Shown: positions 7,287-14,292 of the stretch, in pieces
Layout: each line of letters opens with the position of its first letter
How positions within the stretch are numbered: the first letter of the stretch is position 1
NCBI RefSeq assembly: GCF_021474425.1
Contig: NZ_JAKEIP010000128.1
Coordinates: forward strand, 1 to 40,641
Source of the DNA: Streptomyces muensis
GTDB lineage: Bacteria > Actinomycetota > Actinomycetes > Streptomycetales > Streptomycetaceae
Direction of reading: 5' to 3'
Length of the DNA: 40,641 nucleotides
The notes under the pieces: generated by a model
Database searches by the model: none
What the model saw: only the letters and a program-made list of their open reading frames with translations
Told to the model about the DNA's origin: nothing
Program-made: the position numbers and the translations under genes

Positions 7287-8969
7287 GTGGGACGCCACAG
7301 CCGCCGCGGGCCCGCGGCCAAGTCGAAGCGCGACACCGCGGAGACGACGGCACGACAGCAGGACGCCCGGGACTCCCGTGGGGTTCCGCCGGAGACGGGC
7401 GCGGGCCGGAGCGGGCCGTCCGCGCCGGGCTCGGGCCCAGGTCCGGGTGTCGGTCCGGGCACGAGCGCGGGGCAGAGCGGTTGGCCGCAGCCGGGCGGGC
7501 CCGGTGGTCGCCGGGTGCCGGGACCACCGCCTCCTCGGCAGCGGATGCCCGGCGGCGGGGCGCCGGTGTACGGCGGGCGGGGCTTTCCCGAGGGCACGCC
7601 GGCGCGGGGGGTTCCACGGCTGCCCGACGGCACGCCCGCGCATGGTTTTCCGAGGTTCCCCGACGGCACGCCCGCGCAGGGCGTCCCGCGGTTGCCCGAC
7701 GGCACGCCCGCGCATGGTTTTCCGAGGTTCCCCGACGGCACCCCCGCCCAGGGTGTCCCGAGGCTGCCCGACGGTACGCCCGCGCACGGCACCCCCCGGG
7801 CCCGTGGCGGGCATCCCGAGCAGCGTGAACCCGGGGGCGGCTGGGGTGAGTTGAGGGGGCGTACCGGGGTCGCGTACGGCGCTCCCGGGGGCGCCGGCGC
7901 GCCGCCCGCGACCGGCGTTCCGCTGCCGCGGCCCCGGCGGGCATCGCCGTCCGAAGGGCCCCGGCAGGAGTACCTGGAGGCCTTCGACGGGGACGTCGAC
8001 GTCTTCGCGCCCCGTACGTCCGAGACCGCGCACGAGGCCGGCCCGTACGCCTCCGTGACGGACTGGGACACCCGGTCCGGCGCCGGCGACGGCATCGCGG
8101 ACGACGCCGAGACGGACGCGGACGACGACGCTCCGCCGACCGGCGAGCCCGTGGCGGCAAGGGGCGGCAAGGGCCGGACCTTCTCCGGCATCGCGGCCGC
8201 CGCCGTCGTCACCGTGCTGGCCGTCGTGGTCGCCGGTCAGGTCGCCAAGGGGCGGGACGACGGCGACGTACAGTCGCAGTCCGCCGCGGACCAGGCGCGG
8301 GACGACCGTGACGCGGCCTCGCGCGGGGACGGGCGGCCGACACCGTCCGGCTCGCCGAGCGCGGCGCCGCTGACGTACGCACAGAAGATGGGCAGGACGT
8401 ACGCACTGAGCGCCAAGCTCAAGGGCTCGGGGAAGTTCGAGGCGATCCCGGGTGTCGACAAGGCGCCCGGCAGGGGGCAGAAGTTCAGCTACCGCGTGGA
8501 CGTGGAGGAGGGGCTCGGACTCGACGGCGTGCTCTTCGCCGAGGCCGTGCAGAAGACGCTCAACGACGACCGGAGCTGGGCCCACAACGGCGCCTACACC
8601 TTCGAGCGCATCTACTCCGGCAAGCCCGACTTCGTGATCACGCTGGCCAGCCCCGGTACGACGGCCGACTGGTGCGCCAAGTCCGGTCTGGACACCACCG
8701 TCGACAACGTCTCGTGCGACTCCGCCGCCACCGAGCGCGTCATGATCAACGCGTACAGATGGGCACAGGGTTCCGAGACGTACGGCGACCGGATCCATGA
8801 GTACCGGCAGATGCTGATCAACCACGAGGTCGGCCACCGGCTCGGCAACCCCCATGTGACCTGCGACAAGGACGGCGAGCTCGCCCCGGTCATGCAGCAG
8901 CAGACCAAGTTCCTCGACCACGGCGGGATCCACTGTCGACCCAATCCCTGGGCCTTCCCCGGGAGTTGA
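7287..8969 (+). CDS. Membrane-anchored DUF3152 protein with metzincin-type zinc motif
   Basis: 560 residues. The N-terminal 290 residues are Pro/Gly/Arg-rich and low complexity, include a 12-residue tandem repeat and begin with a basic segment (MGRHSRRGPAAKSKR). One transmembrane helix (about 297-318, SGIAAAAVVTVLAVVVAG) is followed by an extracellular DUF3152 domain. That domain contains HEVGHRLGNPH (His513, Glu514, His517, Gly520, His523), an exact HExxHxxGxxH zinc-protease signature, with a Met downstream (PVMQQQ) and several Cys. The likely role is a cell-surface metalloprotease or a zinc protein derived from one. GTG at 7287 follows GGGGAG across the preceding stop. The mycobacterial counterpart (Rv3207c) is much shorter, so the repeat-rich cytoplasmic arm is an addition. 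Confidence 0.88.
   Translation: MGRHSRRGPAAKSKRDTAETTARQQDARDSRGVPPETGAGRSGPSAPGSGPGPGVGPGTSAGQSGWPQPGGPGGRRVPGPPPPRQRMPGGGAPVYGGRGFPEGTPARGVPRLPDGTPAHGFPRFPDGTPAQGVPRLPDGTPAHGFPRFPDGTPAQGVPRLPDGTPAHGTPRARGGHPEQREPGGGWGELRGRTGVAYGAPGGAGAPPATGVPLPRPRRASPSEGPRQEYLEAFDGDVDVFAPRTSETAHEAGPYASVTDWDTRSGAGDGIADDAETDADDDAPPTGEPVAARGGKGRTFSGIAAAAVVTVLAVVVAGQVAKGRDDGDVQSQSAADQARDDRDAASRGDGRPTPSGSPSAAPLTYAQKMGRTYALSAKLKGSGKFEAIPGVDKAPGRGQKFSYRVDVEEGLGLDGVLFAEAVQKTLNDDRSWAHNGAYTFERIYSGKPDFVITLASPGTTADWCAKSGLDTTVDNVSCDSAATERVMINAYRWAQGSETYGDRIHEYRQMLINHEVGHRLGNPHVTCDKDGELAPVMQQQTKFLDHGGIHCRPNPWAFPGS
7587..7802 (+). repeat. Six tandem 36-bp repeats (12-residue PDGTPA units)
   Basis: In frame within the DUF3152 gene: six units of the form PDGTPAxGxPRx, with PDGTPAHGFPRF and PDGTPAQGVPRL alternating in the middle four. 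Units are nearly identical at DNA level, so a 72-bp super-repeat is present twice. This points to recent expansion. Confidence 0.9.
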
Positions 8970-9080
8970 TGGGACTCGTGACCGTCCGAGCCGTCCAGGT
9001 GTGACGATCCGTGCGCGTTTGATCTCCTAGCGCGACGGAACGCGACCTGCACGGGAAAGTTACGACCGTTCACCCCTTTT

Positions 9081-9114
9081 GGTGGCGCGATGGACAACCG
9101 TCCGTCGCGCCACC
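9081..9114 (+). terminator. Hairpin between DUF3152 gene and glycosyltransferase operon
   Basis: Arms ggtggcgcga and tcgcgccacc (10 bp) with inner ggac/gtcc, preceded by cccctttt. It lies 111 nt after the DUF3152 stop; terminator is likely, an operator is possible. Confidence 0.55.
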
Positions 9115-9143
9115 GCCTTGTCCGCATACGTTCGTCCCGCTGT

Positions 9144-9167
9144 GAGCCGCCGGGGGAACGGCGGCTC
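9144..9167 (+). promoter_or_regulatory. Leader hairpin just before the glycosyltransferase SD
   Basis: Stem gagccgccg/cggcggctc (9 bp, perfect) with loop ggggaa, ending 6 nt before the AGGGAG that serves the GTG at 9187. The placement would let it influence translation initiation or mRNA stability of the whole operon; a small terminator is the alternative. Confidence 0.45.
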
Positions 9168-9186
9168 CCCTTAGGGAGATCGGGGT

Positions 9187-10911
9187 GTGCTCGTGCGCAT
9201 CGGACTGATTGCGGAGGGCGGCTATCCGTATGTGAGCGGTGACGCCAGGCTCTGGTGCGACCGGCTCGTGCGCGGGCTCGGACAGCACGAGTTCGACGTC
9301 TACGCGCTCAGCCGCAGCGAGCGCCAAGAGGACGAGGGCTGGGTCCCGCTGCCGCCGCAGGTCAGCCGGGTGCGTACGGCACCGCTGTGGGCGGCCGAGG
9401 ACGACGGGGTGGTGTACGGCCGCCGCGCGCGCCGCAGGTTCGCCGAGTGCTACGGCGAGTTGGTGGGCACGCTCTGCGCGGGGGGCGCGACCGACCTGTC
9501 CGGGGTTTCCGGAGCTGCCGAGCACGCGTCGGCCACTGAGGCGGACCGTTTCGGCAACGCGCTGTACGGGCTCGCCGAACTCGCCCGCGACGAGGGCGGG
9601 CTGGTGGGAGCGCTCCGCTCCGAGGCCGCCGTACGCGCACTCGAGCGCGCCTGCCGGGCGCGGGGTGCCCTGCGCACGGCGCGCGAGGCGCGCGTACCCG
9701 ATCTGCTGGCCGTCGCCGCGCACCTGGAACACGCCCTGCGCCCCCTCTCGCTCGACTGGTACGAGGACGACGGCCTGGGCTCGGTCGACCTCTGCCACGC
9801 CACATCGGGTGGCGCCGCGGCCCTGCCCGGCCTGCTCGCCCACCACTTCAGCGGCGTACCCCTGCTGCTGACCGAGTACGGCGTCCGCCTGCGCACCCAC
9901 TACCTGGCCGCCCCCGATTCCTCGCCCGCCGTCCGCTCCCTGCTCGCCGCCCTGCACGGCAGGCTCGCAGCCGAGGCCTACTCCCGGGCCGCCCTCATCA
10001 CCCCCGGCAACGGCCACGCCCGTCGCTGGCAGGAGCGCTGCGGCGCCGACCGCGCGAAGCTGCGCACGGTCTACCCCGGCATGGACGCCTCCCGATTCGC
10101 GGAGGTCGGCGAGGCCCCGGAGTGCGCGGAGCCGGACTCGCTGGTCTGGGTCGGCCGCATCGAACCGGCCAAGGACATCGTGTCGCTGCTGCACGCCTTC
10201 GCCGAGGTGCGCAAGGAGGAACCGAAGACCCGCCTGCGGATCGTCGGCGCCCCCTCGGGCGCCGAGGGTGAGGCCTACCTCGGGCACTGCAGGGCGCTCG
10301 CCGCGCAGCTCTTCCCCGACGAGGCCGAGGGCCCGCACACGGTCGGCCACAACCCCGTCTCCTTCGAGGAGATCGGCGGTCCGGAGATCCCGACGCTCGC
10401 CGACGCTTACGCCTCGGGCGCCGTGGCCGTCCTGTCCAGCGTCGTCGAGGGTTTCCCGATCGGCCTGGTCGAGGCCATGTTCAGCGGGCGGGCGACCGTG
10501 TCCACCGACGTCGGCGCGGTGGTGGAGGTCATCGGCGGCACCGGTCTCGTCGTGCCGCCGCGCAACCCACGGGCGCTCGCCGAGGCCTGTGTCGCGCTGC
10601 TGCGCGACCCCGAGCGCCGTGAACGGCTGGGCGCGGCCGCACGCGCGCGTGCGCTCGAACTGTTCACCGTCGAGCAGAACGTCGCAGCATTTCACGGCAT
10701 TTACCTGGAGATCGTCTCGCGCACGCCGGTCCGCCGCCTCGTTCTCGACGAGGCCGGAGACCCCCTGCCCTTCGCCGTCCCCGCCGAAGCACACGTCCCC
10801 GGCCGCTGGACCGAGCGCACCTCACGCCTGGTGGCCCGCGGCGGCCCGGCCCGACCGCCGGGAGCCCCCGTACGTGCCACCGCGCTGCCCGCGACGGAGG
10901 GAGCGCGATGA
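9187..10911 (+). CDS. PelF-like glycosyltransferase (DUF3492 + GT4)
   Basis: 574 residues. The N-terminus IGLIAEGGYPYVSGDARLWC and HEFDVYALS match the DUF3492 domain that defines PelF, the cytosolic polymerising glycosyltransferase of Pel polysaccharide. The C-terminal GT4 half has LVWVGRIEPAKDI (about 318) and a full EX7E motif EGFPIGLVEAM (about 421-431), so it is expected to use UDP-sugars. It is longer than typical PelF (about 500) because of an Ala/Arg-rich insertion near 90-185 and a C-terminal extension. GTG at 9187 sits 7 nt after AGGGAG; GTG at 9193 is possible. Its stop overlaps the next ATG (ATGA at 10908), so it heads a translationally coupled operon. Confidence 0.88.
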   Translation: MLVRIGLIAEGGYPYVSGDARLWCDRLVRGLGQHEFDVYALSRSERQEDEGWVPLPPQVSRVRTAPLWAAEDDGVVYGRRARRRFAECYGELVGTLCAGGATDLSGVSGAAEHASATEADRFGNALYGLAELARDEGGLVGALRSEAAVRALERACRARGALRTAREARVPDLLAVAAHLEHALRPLSLDWYEDDGLGSVDLCHATSGGAAALPGLLAHHFSGVPLLLTEYGVRLRTHYLAAPDSSPAVRSLLAALHGRLAAEAYSRAALITPGNGHARRWQERCGADRAKLRTVYPGMDASRFAEVGEAPECAEPDSLVWVGRIEPAKDIVSLLHAFAEVRKEEPKTRLRIVGAPSGAEGEAYLGHCRALAAQLFPDEAEGPHTVGHNPVSFEEIGGPEIPTLADAYASGAVAVLSSVVEGFPIGLVEAMFSGRATVSTDVGAVVEVIGGTGLVVPPRNPRALAEACVALLRDPERRERLGAAARARALELFTVEQNVAAFHGIYLEIVSRTPVRRLVLDEAGDPLPFAVPAEAHVPGRWTERTSRLVARGGPARPPGAPVRATALPATEGAR

Positions 10912-12296
10912 GCAGCGGCCTGGGCGGACTCGACCGCCCCGGGGCCCCGATCAGTCCGGGGGCCTGGGACGAGCGATCGGAGGAGTGGCTCTCGACGGAG
11001 GGGGCTGTCCCGAAAGCGGCGGCCGGGGACGTCCTGGAAGCGGCGGAGGGTGACGTCCTGGGAACGCAGGAGGCGGGCGTCTCGGGAATGGCGGAGGCGG
11101 GCGTCCTGGAGGCGGCAGCGGGGAGCGTCCCGGAAGGTGTCGCCGACTCGCGGCCCGCCACTGTCGACGCACCGACCTCCGACCGCCGCACCACCGGCCC
11201 TCGCCCCGCCCCCGCCCGCCGCACCGGCGCGGACCCGGTGAAAGCGCTGATGCATCGTCATCGTGCCCTCTGCGAACGAGCGGTGGACCCCCTGGAGATC
11301 GCCGCCGGCCTGGAGGCCCACGGCATCACCGACCGCACCGCTGCACGCTTCCTGCACCGGGACGTCTTCTCCCTCGCGGAGGAGATGTACGCCCGAGTGC
11401 CCCGCGACTCCGACGCACCGCACAGCCCTCGGCCCCCCGACACTCCCCGCGCTCGGGCCGACTGGATCCTCCTCACCCTCCTGCCCGGAGCCCTCTGCAC
11501 GGCGGCCGTGTTCGCCCTGCACCTCACCCAAGGACGGTCCCGTCTGATCGCGGCCGTCGCAGGAGCCCTCGCCGTGGCCCTCGCCCTGCGCGCGGCCCTG
11601 TCCCGAGGCCCCCTCGCCGGCAGGGACCGCGGACACCCCTGTGCCACCCGGATCACCTGGCTCGTGGCCTACGCCCTGCTCGGCGACGGGCTCCTCCAGG
11701 CAGCCGCCGCCGGCGGGCCCGACGCCCCTCCCGACGGGGCCGCCGACGCCCCCTGGCCGTTCGCCACCGCCCCCGTCCTGGCCCTCACCCTCTCCTGCGT
11801 CCCCGCGGCCTGGTGCGCCCACCTCCTCGCCGTCCGAGCCCGCCGCAAGCTCTCGTCCAGCCGGGCCCTTCAGGAGTTCGCCACCTCCGCGAAACCCCTG
11901 CTCCTGGGCGCCTTCGCCCTCTATCTCGGCGCGCTGACGGCCCTGCTGACCCTGACCACCACCGCCCTGGACGAGCCCTCCGCCTACCCGCAGACCCTCG
12001 CCCTCGGCGGCCTCCTCTTCCTCGCCCGCCTCCTCACCACACACGGCTTCACCCACGCCCCCGCGCTCGTCCTCACCGCCGCCGCCTCAGCCGAGGCAAC
12101 GGCCCTGGCCGCGCTCTTCGCGGCCCGCCTCCCCGGCTGCGCCTGGCTGGCGACCCCCGTCGAGACCCTCATCGGCACCTGGGGCCCGGCCGCCATCCCC
12201 ACCGCCGCCTGCGGCACGGCCGCCCTGACCCTCCTGCTGCACGCGACCCGCACCCTCACCAGGGCCTCGGCGCACGCGACGCGGGACCAGTCGTGA
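10908..12296 (+). CDS. Polytopic membrane protein of the Pel-like operon
   Basis: 462 residues. An N-terminal soluble part (about 185 residues) holds an 8-residue tandem repeat and a conserved-looking helical block MHRHRALCERAVDPLEIAAG / RTAARFLHRDVFSLAEEMYA. About eight hydrophobic segments then follow (for example WILLTLLPGALCTAAVFAL, LALTLSCVPAAWCAHLLAV, PLLLGAFALYLGALTALLTL). Size and position next to a PelF-like enzyme suggest the job of PelG, the MATE-like Pel exporter subunit, but I see no sequence motif that proves it. It overlaps the glycosyltransferase stop by 4 nt. No SD of its own is obvious, so translation probably depends on coupling. Confidence 0.8.
   Translation: MSSGLGGLDRPGAPISPGAWDERSEEWLSTEGAVPKAAAGDVLEAAEGDVLGTQEAGVSGMAEAGVLEAAAGSVPEGVADSRPATVDAPTSDRRTTGPRPAPARRTGADPVKALMHRHRALCERAVDPLEIAAGLEAHGITDRTAARFLHRDVFSLAEEMYARVPRDSDAPHSPRPPDTPRARADWILLTLLPGALCTAAVFALHLTQGRSRLIAAVAGALAVALALRAALSRGPLAGRDRGHPCATRITWLVAYALLGDGLLQAAAAGGPDAPPDGAADAPWPFATAPVLALTLSCVPAAWCAHLLAVRARRKLSSSRALQEFATSAKPLLLGAFALYLGALTALLTLTTTALDEPSAYPQTLALGGLLFLARLLTTHGFTHAPALVLTAAASAEATALAALFAARLPGCAWLATPVETLIGTWGPAAIPTAACGTAALTLLLHATRTLTRASAHATRDQS
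11001..11144 (+). repeat. Six imperfect 24-bp repeats (8-residue units)
   Basis: In-frame units GAVPKAAA, GDVLEAAE, GDVLGTQE, AGVSGMAE, AGVLEAAA, GSVPEGVA near the N-terminus of the membrane protein. The DNA keeps a gNcgtcctggaNgcggcg skeleton. They are probably a flexible linker, and expandable. Confidence 0.7.
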
Positions 12297-12397
12297 CCCC
12301 CACCGAGCGGCACCTACCGCCGCGCGCACCACGGCGTCCACCGCCCCACCACCGGAGGCATCACCACACTCAAGCCCCTCCGCCTGAGATCCCCTGA
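12293..12397 (+). CDS. Possible 34-codon ORF coupled to the membrane protein stop
   Basis: GTG at 12293 overlaps the membrane protein stop (GTGA). The product would be a Pro/His/Arg-rich peptide (TERHLPPRAPRRPPPHHRR). Composition is what any GC-rich spacer would give, so this may be noise or a gene remnant; reported because the overlap arrangement mimics real coupling. Confidence 0.2.
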   Translation: MTPTERHLPPRAPRRPPPHHRRHHHTQAPPPEIP

Positions 12398-12410
12398 AGG
12401 AGAACCCCAA

Positions 12411-12461
12411 ATGATCACCTCCCGACCCGACCACCCCTCGGCCCCGGGAGCCGCCCGATGA
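12411..12461 (+). CDS. 16-codon mini-ORF leading into the epimerase gene
   Basis: ATG at 12411 has an excellent SD (AAGGAG, about 8 nt upstream) and encodes MITSRPDHPSAPGAAR. Its TGA overlaps the ATG of the epimerase at 12458 (ATGA). The strong SD in front of a tiny ORF that ends exactly on the next start suggests a coupling peptide, or a gene remnant whose initiation signal now feeds the epimerase. Confidence 0.45.
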   Translation: MITSRPDHPSAPGAAR

Positions 12462-13462
12462 GAGTCCTGCTGATCGGAGCCAACGGCTACCTCGGACGCT
12501 TCGTGGCCGACCGTCTCCTCGCCGACCCCGCCGTCCAACTCACCGCCCTCGGCCGCGGTGACGACGCCGACGTCCGCTTCGACCTCGCGTCCGGCAGCCC
12601 CGGTGCCCTCACCCGCTTCCTCGACGCGGTCCACCCCGGCGTCGTCATCAACTGCGCCGGTGCCACCAGAGGCGGCGCCCGCGAACTCACCCGCCACAAC
12701 ACCGTCGCCGTCGCCACCGTCTGCGAGGCCCTGCGGCGCAGCGGCTGCGGCGCCCGCCTCGTGCAGATCGGCTGCGGCGCCGAGTACGGCCCGAGCCAGC
12801 CCGGCTCCTCCACGGCCGAGGACGCCGTCCCCCGCCCCGGCGGCCCGTACGGCGTCAGCAAACTCGCCGCCACCGAACTGGTCCTGGGCTCCGGCCTGGA
12901 CGCCGTGGTCCTCCGGGTCTTCTCACCCGCGGGCCCCGGCACCCCCGCCGGCTCCCCGCTGGGCCGGCTCGCCGAGGCCATGCGCCGCGCCATGCAGTCG
13001 GGCGACGGCGAGCTCAAGCTCACCGGCCTCGGCGCCCAACGCGACTTCGTCGACGTCCGTGACGTCGCTCGCGCCGTGCACGCCGCCTCCCTGTCCGCCG
13101 CGCAGGGCGTCATCAACATCGGCTCGGGCCGCGCCGTCCGGCTCCGCGACGCCGCCGCCGTCCTCGCCCGTGTGGCCGGATACGGCGGTGCCCTCCACGA
13201 ACTCGACGGCCCGCCCGGCCCGTTGCGGCCCTCCATCGGCCACCCCCGTGCCGACTCGGACCACGCGATGCACGTGACCCATGCGGTCCACTCCGCGCAC
13301 GCGGGCCAACCCGCCCCAGTGGTGTACCCGTATCCGGACGGCTGCGGCAGCTGGCAGCAGGCCGACGTGCGCACCGCACGCGACCGGCTCGGCTGGCGCC
13401 CCCGGATCAACCTGGAGGAGTCTCTGGGCGACATCTGGATGGAGGCGGCATGCCGTATCTGA
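12458..13462 (+). CDS. NAD-dependent sugar-nucleotide epimerase/dehydratase (extended SDR)
   Basis: 334 residues. The Rossmann motif GANGYLG (7-13) and active-site YGVSK (Tyr131, Lys135) place it in the extended SDR family. QRDFVDVRDVARAV and the C-terminal DVRTARDRLGWRPR are typical of GalE/WbpP-type UDP-sugar epimerases. In this operon it would best supply the nucleotide sugar, as PelX does for Pel. Two oddities: the catalytic Ser/Thr position, 25 residues before Tyr131, is Cys106 (IGCGAEYG), and residues about 262-284 form a His-rich insertion (DHAMHVTHAVHSAHAG). It starts within the stop of a mini-ORF and overlaps the next gene by 13 nt. Confidence 0.88.
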   Translation: MRVLLIGANGYLGRFVADRLLADPAVQLTALGRGDDADVRFDLASGSPGALTRFLDAVHPGVVINCAGATRGGARELTRHNTVAVATVCEALRRSGCGARLVQIGCGAEYGPSQPGSSTAEDAVPRPGGPYGVSKLAATELVLGSGLDAVVLRVFSPAGPGTPAGSPLGRLAEAMRRAMQSGDGELKLTGLGAQRDFVDVRDVARAVHAASLSAAQGVINIGSGRAVRLRDAAAVLARVAGYGGALHELDGPPGPLRPSIGHPRADSDHAMHVTHAVHSAHAGQPAPVVYPYPDGCGSWQQADVRTARDRLGWRPRINLEESLGDIWMEAACRI

Positions 13463-14229
13463 CCGGCACCACGCCGATCACGGCGAGCACGGACCTCCGC
13501 CCCGGCCTCGGCGTCCCCGGCTACGCACACCCCCTCCTCGCCCCGGCCGAGTGGGGCGAACTCACCCGGCCCGGCACCCCCGTGCACTGGGTCGTCCTCA
13601 ACGTCGCCGACGGCCCCGGAGCCCGCCCCGACCCGCACTGTCTGCAAGCCGCCGGCATGCTCCACAACGCGGGCGTCCGCGTCCTCGGCCACCTGGACGC
13701 GGCCCACCTGGGCGCCGCCCGCCTCGACGCGGCACGCGGCGCCCGCTCCTTCGGTGAGGTGATCTCCGAGGCCCAGCGCTACCTGGACTGGTACCGGGTC
13801 GACGGCTTCTTCCTGGACCGCTGTCCGACCGAGCGCGCCGCTCTGCCCGAGATCCGCCGCACGATCACCACGCTGCGCGCGCTGCGTGACAAGGCCCACA
13901 TCGTCCTCGGGCACGGCACCCACCCCCACCCGGGCTACGCCGAGTGCGCCGACCAACTCGTCACCTTCCGCGGCTCGTGGAGTGACTACCGCTGGTCGCA
14001 GGTGGCCGAGTGGACGGCCGACTACCCGCCCGACCGCTTCTGCCACTTCGTCCACGGAGTGCCCCTCGGCCACCTCGACGAGGCACTGCGCATCGCCCGC
14101 TGGCAGGGCGCCGCGACCGTCTGGTTCACCGACCGCACGGACCGCGGTGGCCGCGCCGACCCGTGGGAGGCCATGCCCGGCTACTGGGACGAAATCGTCT
14201 CGCGGATCGGAACAGGTGTCTCGGAATGA
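13450..14229 (+). CDS. Spherulin-4/GH135-like glycoside hydrolase domain protein
   Basis: 259 residues. The order of motifs follows the spherulation-specific family 4 fold: GVPGYAHPLLAPAEW (about 21-35), VHWVVLNVADGPG, then AGVRVLGHLDAAHL, then YLDWYRVDGFFLDRCP with Asp123 where GH135 and GH114 enzymes carry a catalytic acid. Family members include fungal Sph3 and relatives that cut galactosaminogalactan, chemically close to Pel. No signal peptide is visible, so export would need another route, or it acts inside. ATG at 13450 has GGAGG 4 nt upstream and overlaps the epimerase by 13 nt. The residue after Asp123 is Arg rather than the acidic residue often present, so activity is not assured. 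Confidence 0.82.
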   Translation: MPYLTGTTPITASTDLRPGLGVPGYAHPLLAPAEWGELTRPGTPVHWVVLNVADGPGARPDPHCLQAAGMLHNAGVRVLGHLDAAHLGAARLDAARGARSFGEVISEAQRYLDWYRVDGFFLDRCPTERAALPEIRRTITTLRALRDKAHIVLGHGTHPHPGYAECADQLVTFRGSWSDYRWSQVAEWTADYPPDRFCHFVHGVPLGHLDEALRIARWQGAATVWFTDRTDRGGRADPWEAMPGYWDEIVSRIGTGVSE

Positions 14230-14292
14230 AAAAGGCCATGGCACTGTTACCGAGAGAACAACTGTAGTGATCGACCGACCAACGGAGTCCCC

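Noticed and set aside
7587..7802. CRISPR-like array
   Set aside because: The 36-bp units are contiguous, in frame with a protein and without unique spacers.
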